From positions 124,001-188,000 of the forward strand of contig JANNOO010000060.1 in the NCBI GenBank assembly GCA_031399165.1: a DNA stretch of 64,000 nt, in the 5' to 3' direction. How positions within the stretch are numbered: position 1 is the stretch's first letter; every line of letters starts with the position of its first letter. This document shows positions 1 to 7,652 of this stretch, one piece after another. The notes beneath the pieces were generated by a model. It made no database searches. It had not been told where the DNA came from and saw only the letters and a program-made list of their open reading frames with translations. The DNA comes from JAKFWI01 sp031399165 (GTDB lineage: Bacteria; Pseudomonadota; Alphaproteobacteria; Caulobacterales; Aquidulcibacteraceae). The translations under genes were made by a program, and so were the position numbers.

Positions 1-1166
1 TCATTGAAAGCACGCTGCTGGGCGAACAGCATGTCCTGCAAGCGCAGCAGGCGCTCGTGCTTTTCGGCTTCAGCGACCTGGCCCTGCATGGCGGCGGCGG
101 GCGTGCCCGGGCGGCGTGAATATTTGAACGCGAACGCCGAGGCGAAGCCGATCTCCCGCACCAGGGCCAGCGTCTCCTCGAAATCAGCAGCCTTCTCGCC
201 GGGAAAGCCGACGATCAGGTCCGTCGACAGGGCGATGTCAGGCCGAACGGCGCGCAATTTTCCCACGATAGACCGATAAACGCCGATATTGTGCTTTCGG
301 TTCATTGCGTTGAGGATGCGGTCGGAGCCCGATTGCACCGGCAGATGCAGGTACGGCATCAGTTTCGGCTCTTCGCCGTGCAGGGCGATCAGCTCGTCGG
401 TCATCTCCAGCGGGTGGCTGGTCATGTAGCGCAGGCGCGCAAGCCCCTCTATCTCCGCGAGCCGCCTGATCAGGCGCGAAAAGCTCCATTCGGCGCCGTC
501 CCGCCCCCGCCCGTGGAACGCGTTGACGTTCTGGCCGAGCAGTGTGAGTTCGCGCACGCCCTGCGCGGCCAGGCCTTCGGCTTCTTCAAGGATCGAGCCG
601 GCGCTGCGGGAGAATTCGGCGCCGCGCGTATAGGGCACGACACAGAACGTGCAGAATTTATCGCAGCCTTCCTGGACAGACAGGAACGCCGAGACGCCAT
701 CGGCCTTGCGCGCCTTCGGCAGTTCGTCGAATTTTTCCTCGGCGGCGAAATCGGTCGCGAGGCGTTCGCCATTCTGGCGGGCGGCGCGCGCGATCAGCTC
801 TGGCAGGCGGTGATAGGATTGGGGCCCGATTACCAGATCAACGGCCGGCGCCTTGCGCAGAATCTCGGCGCCTTCGGCCTGCGCAACGCAGCCAGCGACG
901 ATGATCTTCATCTCGCGGCCGTCAGGCCCGCGTTCTTCACGCATGTCGCGCAAGCGGCCGATTTCGGAGAAGACCTTCATCGTGGCCTTGTCGCGGATAT
1001 GGCAGGTGTTGAGGATCACCATGTCGGCGTCCTTGCTGCTCCCGGCCTGGGTATAGCCAAGCGGCGCCAGCAATTCGGCCATGCGCTGGCTGTCATAGAC
1101 ATTCATCTGACAGCCATAGGTTTCGATGTGCAACGTGCGGCGCGGCGGGCCGTCAGGCTCAGCCAT
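1..1166 (-). CDS. miaB: tRNA-2-methylthio-N6-dimethylallyladenosine synthase MiaB (C-terminus cut by window edge)
   Basis: Radical-SAM methylthiotransferase that adds the 2-methylthio group to i6A37 of tRNAs reading codons that begin with U. About 388 residues are visible. The N-terminal UPF0004 domain begins with HIETYGCQMN and carries cluster cysteines at about residues 19, 55 and 93. The radical-SAM motif CDKFCTFC has its cysteines at 168, 172 and 175. Reading continues to an ERLLRLQ-like helix and then leaves the window, so only the TRAM domain should be missing. The ATG start lies 8 bp after the fur stop, so the gene is the last visible member of a tsaB-rimI-fur-miaB run. This order is common in alphaproteobacteria. 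Confidence 0.95.
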   Translation of the reverse strand, partial: MAEPDGPPRRTLHIETYGCQMNVYDSQRMAELLAPLGYTQAGSSKDADMVILNTCHIRDKATMKVFSEIGRLRDMREERGPDGREMKIIVAGCVAQAEGAEILRKAPAVDLVIGPQSYHRLPELIARAARQNGERLATDFAAEEKFDELPKARKADGVSAFLSVQEGCDKFCTFCVVPYTRGAEFSRSAGSILEEAEGLAAQGVRELTLLGQNVNAFHGRGRDGAEWSFSRLIRRLAEIEGLARLRYMTSHPLEMTDELIALHGEEPKLMPYLHLPVQSGSDRILNAMNRKHNIGVYRSIVGKLRAVRPDIALSTDLIVGFPGEKAADFEETLALVREIGFASAFAFKYSRRPGTPAAAMQGQVAEAEKHERLLRLQDMLFAQQRAFN

Positions 1167-1174
1167 GGCGGCGC

Positions 1175-1612
1175 TCAGGATTTCTTGCGCGCGGGCGCGG
1201 CGGCGGCATCCTCGATCGGGGTGCCGTACAATTCCAGTTTATGGCCGACGAGCTTGAAGCCGAGTTGGCGCGCGACCTCTTCCTGCAAGGCCTCGATCTC
1301 TTCGTTGACGAACTCGATTACCGTACCGGTCTTTACGTCGATCAGGTGATCGTGATGCTCGGTAGGCGCTTCTTCGTAGCGCGAGCGGCCGTCCATGAAG
1401 TCGTGGCGTGTGAGAATCCCGGCATCCTCAAACAAGCGCACGGTGCGGTAGACCGTGGCGATGGAGATATGCGGATCGATCTCCGCGGCGCGCCGGTGCA
1501 GTTCTTCGACATCCGGATGATCATGCGCGACGGAAAGCACACGGGCGATCACCCTGCGCTGATCTGTCATGCGCATGCCTTTTTCGGCGCAGAGTTTTTC
1601 CAGACGGTCCAC
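1175..1612 (-). CDS. fur: Fur-family metal-responsive repressor
   Basis: 145-residue winged-helix metalloregulator of the Fur family. The DNA-binding helix region IATVYRTVRLFEDAG is at about 51-65 and the metal-binding HHDH motif at 86-89. The CxxC that usually follows this motif in enterobacterial Fur is absent (HHDHLIDVKTG instead). This is typical of alphaproteobacterial Fur/Mur proteins, some of which sense manganese rather than iron, so the metal cannot be assigned here. The start is GTG, preceded by an AGGAG ribosome site. The gene lies between rimI and miaB with short gaps, probably as one transcription unit. Confidence 0.9.
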   Translation of the reverse strand: MDRLEKLCAEKGMRMTDQRRVIARVLSVAHDHPDVEELHRRAAEIDPHISIATVYRTVRLFEDAGILTRHDFMDGRSRYEEAPTEHHDHLIDVKTGTVIEFVNEEIEALQEEVARQLGFKLVGHKLELYGTPIEDAAAAPARKKS

Positions 1613-1633
1613 GAAGCTCTCCTAGGCTTCTAT

Positions 1634-2122
1634 CTATGGCCGCCGGGCGTGCAGGTCCAGCGGCAGCGGCGCGGCGGCCAGCTCCAGACGAAGCACCAGC
1701 GCGTCCTGCGGCGGCGCGCCGGGCCGATGATAATAGCTGCGCCGCCGGCCCGTCTGGCGGAAACCCAAAGCGTCATAAAGCGCGCGCGCAGCGAGATTGT
1801 CAGCGGCCACCTCCAGGAACAGGCCGCGCGCGCCGCGCCGGCCAGCCTCGGCGATGGCCGCATTCACCAGATCACGCCCGAACCCACGCCGGCGCGCGTC
1901 AGGCGTAACCGCCAGCGTGAGGATTTCGGCCTCATCAGCCGCAGTCCACGCCGCCAGCACCGCACACGGACCATCCGCCGCCACAACGAGCCCGAACGCC
2001 CCTGGCGCGGAGAGGATTTTTTCAAAGTCAGCCGCGGGCCAGGGCGCGGGAAAGGTTTCGGCATGCACGGCTGCGAACATAGCGGCCGCATCCTTGCCGA
2101 CCGTGATGATCCGCGCGCTCAT
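1634..2122 (-). CDS. rimI: Ribosomal-protein/TsaD-type N-acetyltransferase RimI (GNAT family)
   Basis: 162-residue single-domain GNAT acetyltransferase. The acetyl-CoA-binding loop RRRGFGRDL is at about 77-85, followed by the RimI signature LEVAADNLAARALYDALGF, which contains the conserved Asn and Tyr. RimI acetylates the N-terminal alanine of ribosomal protein S18. The start codon overlaps the tsaB stop by 4 bp (ATGA), a pairing that is conserved across proteobacteria and supports RimI over a generic GNAT call. Confidence 0.85.
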   Translation of the reverse strand: MSARIITVGKDAAAMFAAVHAETFPAPWPAADFEKILSAPGAFGLVVAADGPCAVLAAWTAADEAEILTLAVTPDARRRGFGRDLVNAAIAEAGRRGARGLFLEVAADNLAARALYDALGFRQTGRRRSYYHRPGAPPQDALVLRLELAAAPLPLDLHARRP

Positions 2123-2715
2123 GCCCCAACCGTCCTGGGCGCGGCGGGCTTGGCGTCAGGCGCGCGAAGGTAAAGCGGTTTGGGCGGATGACGCGCGGGA
2201 TCAAGCGTTGCGCCGCGCCGCGCCAGCGCGGCAATATCGGGAACAGCGCTCGCCGCCATTAACACTCGCGGATGAGACGCAAGCGCAGCATCCAGCGCGG
2301 CTTGCTCCAGCATGGCGGGCGCGATAAGCGGCGCGCCATCCCGGTACAGCGCGAAATAGCCGCCGGACGGCGCCGTGATCATCGCGCCGCGCAGTCCGTC
2401 TTTGCCACGTTCCAGCGCCAGCGCCTCAAGCGTGGAAACGCCGGCACAAGGTTTTGCCAGCGCCAGCGCCAGCGCACGCGCGAAGGCCAGGCCAACGCGC
2501 ACGCCAGTGAACGAGCCCGGGCCGGTCGTGACGACAAGGCGATCAATGGAGTCGAAAACGGCGCCCGCGCGCGCCATCACTTCCTGCACCATGGGCGCAA
2601 GCCGTTCAGCGTGACCGCGTTGCATGGGCTCGGACAGGACCGCACGAACATCATCGCCATCTGCAAGCGCGACGGAACAGGCGTTCAGCGCGGTGTCGAT
2701 CGCCAGAACGCGCAT
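2119..2715 (-). CDS. tsaB: tRNA threonylcarbamoyladenosine biosynthesis protein TsaB
   Basis: 198-residue ASKHA-fold protein that partners TsaD and TsaE in making t6A37 on ANN-decoding tRNAs. The N-terminus MRVLAIDTALNACSVAL is the phosphate-1-like strand. TGPGSFTGVRVGLAFARALA, beginning near residue 65, is the family signature. The length fits short alphaproteobacterial TsaB. It sits directly upstream of rimI with a 4-bp overlap and 12 bp downstream of nfuA. Confidence 0.92.
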   Translation of the reverse strand: MRVLAIDTALNACSVALADGDDVRAVLSEPMQRGHAERLAPMVQEVMARAGAVFDSIDRLVVTTGPGSFTGVRVGLAFARALALALAKPCAGVSTLEALALERGKDGLRGAMITAPSGGYFALYRDGAPLIAPAMLEQAALDAALASHPRVLMAASAVPDIAALARRGATLDPARHPPKPLYLRAPDAKPAAPRTVGA

Positions 2716-2727
2716 CGCCGCCTCTCC

Positions 2728-3303
2728 TCACATCACTTGTTCGACCGCATTCACTTCCGGAACGTAATGGCGAAGCATGTTCTCAATGCCGCTCTTCAGC
2801 GTCATCGCGGAAGACGGGCATCCCGCGCATGAGCCGCGCATACGCAGGCGTACGATGCCGGATTCGTGTTCCCAGGAATGGAAGGTGATGTCGCCGCCAT
2901 CCCTGGCGACGGCCGGGCGCACGCGGGTTTCGATCAGATCCTTGATCTGCTCGACGATCTCGGCGGCCTCGCCTTCGTAGACGCCGCCCTCTTCATCTTC
3001 GACATGCGCCGCCCCAGCTTCGGAGAGCACCGGCTTGCCGGCGACGAAATGCTCCATGATCGCGCCGAGCACGAACGGCTTCAGGTGCGGCCAATCCCAG
3101 TCGCCGGCCTTGGTGACGGTGAGAAAATCGCCGCCCAGGTAGACCCGCTTGACGCCTTCGAGGGCGAACAGTGCCGAAGCCAACGGCGAGGCTTCGGCCG
3201 CTTCAGCGTCCGGAAAATCGCGGCCGCCTTCGCCCAGCACATCGCGGCCAGGGATGAATTTCAACGATTCCGGATTAGGCGTGGCTTCAGTCTGGATGAA
3301 CAT
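2728..3303 (-). CDS. nfuA: Fe-S cluster scaffold/carrier protein, NfuA/NifU type
   Basis: 191 residues. The N-terminal Nfu domain starts MFIQTEATPNPESLKFIPG, diagnostic of alphaproteobacterial and mitochondrial NFU1 proteins. The C-terminal NifU domain carries the cluster-binding CAGC (C159, C162) within RGSCAGCPSSAMTLKSGIE. The protein transfers [4Fe-4S] clusters to apo-enzymes. The same reading frame stays open far upstream, but the NFU1-like N-terminus and the family length fix the ATG at 3303. MiaB, HemW and Nth in this window are plausible Fe-S clients. Confidence 0.93.
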   Translation of the reverse strand: MFIQTEATPNPESLKFIPGRDVLGEGGRDFPDAEAAEASPLASALFALEGVKRVYLGGDFLTVTKAGDWDWPHLKPFVLGAIMEHFVAGKPVLSEAGAAHVEDEEGGVYEGEAAEIVEQIKDLIETRVRPAVARDGGDITFHSWEHESGIVRLRMRGSCAGCPSSAMTLKSGIENMLRHYVPEVNAVEQVM

Positions 3304-3391
3304 GATTTGGTCCTGCGGCGCGGGAGCATAACCCGATCTGGCCCTCTGGGTCTCTCCCTTCAAGCGCTTACCCTGTTCATTGGGCGGCAGG

Positions 3392-4345
3392 TCATGTGGG
3401 ATCGGCGGCCTTGTCCAGCCGGCGCGCGGCGGCGGCGGCGGCGGCAAGATCGGTGGCCATGCGCTCCAGATGATTCGGCGCGATGCCGCCGGGCTTGGCG
3501 TTGAACAGGATGCGCGGCTCGAACGTAGCGGCGGCCACGAGCGGCGCGTGGGCGTCCGCAAACGCGGTCTTGAGCGCCTCTGCCGTTGTCGCCGGCAGGT
3601 CGCGCTCAAACGCAGCGAGCAGGCGGGCCCAGGCAAAAGCCTCTCCCCGCGCGCGAAAAAACGCCGCCTCCGCGTCGGGACCGGCGGGGCCGAAGCGATC
3701 GGCGACGGCGGCCAGGCGCACGGCCTGCTCGTGTGCTGTACACGCAGCGGCGGCCGCGCGCGCGACAGCGGCCAGCGCCGGTTTGCCAATATCGACCGCG
3801 CCCTCGCGCCGCGTTTTGGCGTTATAGCGGCGCAGCGCCTCGCGCGCGGCCGCGTAGCGATCGGCCGGCGCTTCGGCGGCGGGCGCGCCGAGCACGGCGG
3901 CGGCCAGGTCCAAATCCTGATCGGGCCTGCGGCGGCGGGCCACGGTTTCGACGAACCCGGCGACGGCGTCGGCGGCGCCTTCCTGAAACAGCGCGGCGCG
4001 CCGCTCGTGCCGGTTCGGCAGGAACAGCATGCCCGATTGCAGACCATCGTCCTGCAGCGAAAGGAGGCTGGCGGCGGCGGCGATGGATAGCGCCCCGCCC
4101 TGCGGCGCGGCGGGCAGCGGCGCATCCACTTCGGCGCTGACGCCGCCTTGCGATGCGATGAACAGTATGAACGCCGCGCCGATAGCCGCCAACGTCAACA
4201 CAAAAGCCGCGCCGGTTTTCATCCAGCGGCGGACGCGGCGGCGCCACAACCGCTGATGCGGCGGGTCTTCGGGCGTGAACCGGCTGATCAGCCGGCGCCA
4301 GGCGGCGCCCAAAGTGGCAAATAGGGCGGCGGGCAAGTCAGCCAT
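3392..4345 (-). CDS. DUF2333 family membrane-anchored protein
   Basis: 317 residues of unknown function. A basic N-terminal segment (RLWRRRVRRWMK) precedes one transmembrane helix at about 44-64. The long Ala-rich helical part that follows should be periplasmic. DUF2333 landmarks I recognise are LQDDGLQSGMLFLPN, FFRARGEAFAWARLLAAFERD and EPRILFNAKPGGIAPNHLE near the C-terminus. It lies between nfuA and the copper chaperone on the same strand, with an 88-bp gap downstream and a 45-bp gap upstream. The family match is good; no function is known to me. Confidence 0.75.
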   Translation of the reverse strand: MADLPAALFATLGAAWRRLISRFTPEDPPHQRLWRRRVRRWMKTGAAFVLTLAAIGAAFILFIASQGGVSAEVDAPLPAAPQGGALSIAAAASLLSLQDDGLQSGMLFLPNRHERRAALFQEGAADAVAGFVETVARRRRPDQDLDLAAAVLGAPAAEAPADRYAAAREALRRYNAKTRREGAVDIGKPALAAVARAAAAACTAHEQAVRLAAVADRFGPAGPDAEAAFFRARGEAFAWARLLAAFERDLPATTAEALKTAFADAHAPLVAAATFEPRILFNAKPGGIAPNHLERMATDLAAAAAAARRLDKAADPT

Positions 4346-4390
4346 TGCGCATGATGCGCGGAGCCGCGCCCCGGCATCAACCGGGAAAGC

Positions 4391-4822
4391 CTATTGGGAG
4401 GCAGTAACCCTAAACATGACCGTGATCGGGGCCGCTTTGGCGAAGGTTAACGTGATCGGCTGCTCTGACCCGTCAACAAGGTCGGCTGTCAATCCCATCA
4501 GCATGATATGCTTGCCGCCTGGGGCGAATTCCACGGTCCCATCAGCTGGCAAGTCGACGCTGGGCAAATGTCGCATTCGCATCATGCCAGCATCGTTTAT
4601 CGTCTCATGAAGCGCTGTCGCGGAGCCGATCGTCGTTGACGCGCCGACCAATTGATCAGCCGCGCCCTCGTTGCGCAGCGTGAAATAGGCGGCGACCACC
4701 TGCATGCCGGGCGCTGGTGCAGCGATGCGGGCGTTTTCCACCTTGATGCCGCCAGCGGGGGCCGGCGGCGCGCAGCAGGCCAACATCATCAGACCGAGGG
4801 CTGCAATGATCTTGTTCATCAT
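4391..4822 (-). CDS. Periplasmic copper chaperone, PCu(A)C family
   Basis: 143-residue exported protein. The N-terminus MMNKIIAALGLMMLACCAP looks like a signal peptide, possibly a lipoprotein signal with Cys at 16 or 17. The Cu(I) site is exactly the family pattern H-X10-M-X21-H-X-M: His72, Met83, His105 and Met107. These proteins deliver copper to the CuA site of cytochrome oxidase in the periplasm. The gene ends 45 bp before the DUF2333 gene and starts 9 bp after trpS. Confidence 0.85.
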   Translation of the reverse strand: MMNKIIAALGLMMLACCAPPAPAGGIKVENARIAAPAPGMQVVAAYFTLRNEGAADQLVGASTTIGSATALHETINDAGMMRMRHLPSVDLPADGTVEFAPGGKHIMLMGLTADLVDGSEQPITLTFAKAAPITVMFRVTASQ

Positions 4823-4831
4823 GAGAGTTCC

Positions 4832-5887
4832 TTATCTCCAGAGACCGACCAACGCCCGCGCTTCATCCATGATCGGCGCGGCGATGGCCGAAGCATGCTC
4901 GGCGCCGGCGCGCAAGACCGCGTCGATGGAAGCTGGATCTGCCCTGAGCCGCTTGATCTCCCCAGCGATCGGCGAAAGCCGCGCCACGGCCAGTTCGGCA
5001 AGCGCCGGCTTGAACGCGCCGAACCCCTTGCCGCCCCATTCGGCGATCACTTGCTGCGTGCTCACGCCCGCCAGCGCTGCATAAATGCCTACGAGATTCT
5101 GCACTTCCGGCCGGCCGGCGAGGCCTTCGACGGAATCCGGCAGCGGGTGTGGATCGGTGGTTGCGCGCTTGAACTTGTTGGCGATCGTATCGGGATCGTC
5201 TGACAGGTTGATGCGGCTTTGGTCGGACGCATCGGATTTGGACATTTTCTTGGAGCCGTCGCGCAGGCTCATGATCCGCGCGCCGGGACCCTGTATCAGC
5301 GGCTCCGGCAACGGGAAGAAATTCGGGACGCCAAAATCGTTGTTGAACTTCTGCGCGATGTCGCGCGTCAGTTCGAGGTGTTGTTTCTGATCCTCGCCGA
5401 CTGGCACGTGCGTGGCCTTGTAGACGAGAATGTCGGCGGCCATCAGCACGGGATAGGTGAACAGGCCCACCGATGCGCGCTCGGCATGCTTGCCGGCCTT
5501 GTCCTTGAATTGCGTCATGCGCTCGAGCCAACCCATGCGCGCAACGCAATTGAGCAGCCAGGCCAGCTCGGTGTGCTCACGGACAGCCGATTGCACAAAC
5601 AGCGATGAGCGCTTTGGATCCACGCCGGCGGCGATGTACGCCGCCGCAACCTCGCGCACGTTATCGACCAGCGCCTTGGGATCGTGCTCGGCCGTGATGG
5701 CGTGCAGATCAACGACGCAATAGAGCGTCTCAAACTTTTCCTGCAGCGCTACAAATTTGACGAGCGCGCCGAGATAATTGCCGAGGTGCAGCCCGTTCGT
5801 CGGCTGCATGCCGGAGAGCACGCGCTGCGGCCCTTTATAGGCCGCTTGTGGCGCTTCGGCCGCCGCAGTCGAAAGAATATCGGTCAT
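4832..5887 (-). CDS. trpS: Tryptophanyl-tRNA synthetase
   Basis: 351-residue class I aminoacyl-tRNA synthetase. The HIGH-type motif appears as PTNGLHLGNYLGAL at about 29-42. KMSKS is at 214-218, and the TrpRS-specific stretch VPVGEDQKQHLELTRDIA is present at 161-178. The length is usual for bacterial TrpRS plus a short N-terminal extension. It lies downstream of murJ, a common alphaproteobacterial neighbour. The 122-bp gap between them holds a GCGCGC-AAAT-GCGCGC inverted repeat of unknown role. Confidence 0.97.
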   Translation of the reverse strand: MTDILSTAAAEAPQAAYKGPQRVLSGMQPTNGLHLGNYLGALVKFVALQEKFETLYCVVDLHAITAEHDPKALVDNVREVAAAYIAAGVDPKRSSLFVQSAVREHTELAWLLNCVARMGWLERMTQFKDKAGKHAERASVGLFTYPVLMAADILVYKATHVPVGEDQKQHLELTRDIAQKFNNDFGVPNFFPLPEPLIQGPGARIMSLRDGSKKMSKSDASDQSRINLSDDPDTIANKFKRATTDPHPLPDSVEGLAGRPEVQNLVGIYAALAGVSTQQVIAEWGGKGFGAFKPALAELAVARLSPIAGEIKRLRADPASIDAVLRAGAEHASAIAAPIMDEARALVGLWR

Positions 5888-6009
5888 GAACTGATCCTGA
5901 GAAGAAAACCAGGCGCGCGCAAATGCGCGCTAGAGCGGACGCTTTAGCCCCGCCATCGCCCAGCTTCTGAACGCTCCGCGCGCATCGATCTTCTCCGAAG
6001 CGGCTTCTA

Positions 6010-7626
6010 TCAGGGCTCGCCGACTGGCGGCAAGCCATCGGCTGGCGGCTTTTCGCGGCGCAAAGCGCGGCGAATGTCAGCCGGGCGCAGAGCGCCGACC
6101 GCAAACGCGGCCATCGTATAAATCGCGAATCCGGCTGCGGACACGAGCGCGACCGCGATTTCTTTTGCGCCGAGGCGCAGGTTAAATATCTGGCTGACGG
6201 CGCCCACGATGGCCTCGCGCTGCCACGCCATCGCACCGAGCGCAGCGGCCATGATCCCCGTCGCGATCAGCACGCGGGTGATCTGCCCGATCAGAGCCGG
6301 ATTTGGCCGCCATAGCTTTTCGGCGAGCAGCGTGGCGCCGAGTTGCAGCACGTTTACCCAAGCCGCAGTCGATGTGCCTATGGCAAGGCCGACATAGCCA
6401 GGCTCACCTGCGGCGCGTAGCGCAAAGAAAAGCCCGGCGCCGACCACGATGTTGACCACCACGCTGACAAGCGCAAACCGCATCGGCCGCTTGGTATCCT
6501 GGCGCGCGAAAAACGGCGGCGCGAGGATGCGCAGCAGCACGAACGCCGGCACGCCCCAGCCATAATGGAACAGCGCATCGGCGGTGGCGCGCGCGTCCGC
6601 ATCGGTGAATTTTCCACCTGTCCAGAAGCCGTGCATCAGAAAGAACGGCATGACCAACAGCGCAGCCGCGGCCGGCAGCGTCAGCGCCATCGACAGCGTC
6701 ACGCCCTCATCCACCGCGCGGCTTTCTTCAACCTCATCTTTTGACGCAACCGCCCGCGACAAGCGCGGCAGCAGCGCGACACCGATCGCCACGCCGATAA
6801 TGCCGAGCGGCAATTGGTAAAGCCGGTCAGCCGCGTAGAGCCAGGATTTCGCGCCTTCCTCCAGCGAGGCGAGCGCCTGCGAGACAAACACGTTGACCTG
6901 TGTAGCGGAGGCGGCGAACGCCGCCGGCCCCGCCAGGATCAGCACGCGCTTTACATCTGGCGTCAGCCGCGGCGCGCGAAAAACGAACCGTACGCCAAGG
7001 CGCCGGCAACCATAATAAAGCAACGCCGCCTGGATCACGCCCGCTATCGCGATTGCAATCGCGCCCCACATGGCGCCGGTGCGCGCGTCAGGCGCCGGCA
7101 GGACGGCGGCAAGGATGCAGAGGTTCAGGAACACCGGCGCGGCGGCCGACAGCGCAAACCGCCCCGCGGTGTTCAGCACGCCGGAGAACAACGCCGACGC
7201 CGACATGCCGACCAGATACGGCATGGTGATCTGCGTCAGGATGATCGCGAAATTGAAATATTCCGGCTGATCGCGGTAGCCCGCGTGGATCACCATCATG
7301 ATCAACGGCATGGCGATCTCGGCGGCGATGGTGAGCAGCACCGTCGCCGCCGCCAGCACCGATAGGGTTTCTGACGCCACGCGCTCTGCGTCGTGTTTGC
7401 CGTGCTCGCGCTCGGTGCGCGCATACATCGGCACAAACGCCTGGCTGAACGCGCCTTCGGCGAACAACCGGCGGAACAGGTTGGGAAACATCTGCGCCGT
7501 CGCGAACGCATCGCCGATCGGGCCCGCGCCGAGCACGTTGGATATCGTCCGGTCGCGCGCATAGCCGAGCAGGCGGCTCAGCATCGTGAAGGACGCCTGC
7601 ACGAACGTGCTGCGCGCGAGTGACAT
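6010..7626 (-). CDS. murJ: Lipid II flippase MurJ (MviN)
   Basis: 538-residue polytopic MOP-superfamily transporter that moves lipid II across the inner membrane for peptidoglycan synthesis. The N-terminus SLARSTFVQASFTMLSRLLG and the following GYARDRTISNVLGAG region match the MurJ signature. About 14 hydrophobic segments follow, and the cytoplasmic C-terminus ends RREKPPADGLPP. The ATG lies 26 bp after the glnD stop, so the genes are probably co-transcribed. Confidence 0.95.
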   Translation of the reverse strand: MSLARSTFVQASFTMLSRLLGYARDRTISNVLGAGPIGDAFATAQMFPNLFRRLFAEGAFSQAFVPMYARTEREHGKHDAERVASETLSVLAAATVLLTIAAEIAMPLIMMVIHAGYRDQPEYFNFAIILTQITMPYLVGMSASALFSGVLNTAGRFALSAAAPVFLNLCILAAVLPAPDARTGAMWGAIAIAIAGVIQAALLYYGCRRLGVRFVFRAPRLTPDVKRVLILAGPAAFAASATQVNVFVSQALASLEEGAKSWLYAADRLYQLPLGIIGVAIGVALLPRLSRAVASKDEVEESRAVDEGVTLSMALTLPAAAALLVMPFFLMHGFWTGGKFTDADARATADALFHYGWGVPAFVLLRILAPPFFARQDTKRPMRFALVSVVVNIVVGAGLFFALRAAGEPGYVGLAIGTSTAAWVNVLQLGATLLAEKLWRPNPALIGQITRVLIATGIMAAALGAMAWQREAIVGAVSQIFNLRLGAKEIAVALVSAAGFAIYTMAAFAVGALRPADIRRALRREKPPADGLPPVGEP

Positions 7627-7652
7627 GCCTGCTCCGGAAACCAGCGGCGGGC

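Noticed and set aside
2728..4125. 465-codon minus-strand open frame running through nfuA into the DUF2333 region
   Set aside because: The part upstream of 3303 is out of frame with the real DUF2333 gene and has no family resemblance; NFU1-type proteins start at MFIQTEATPN.
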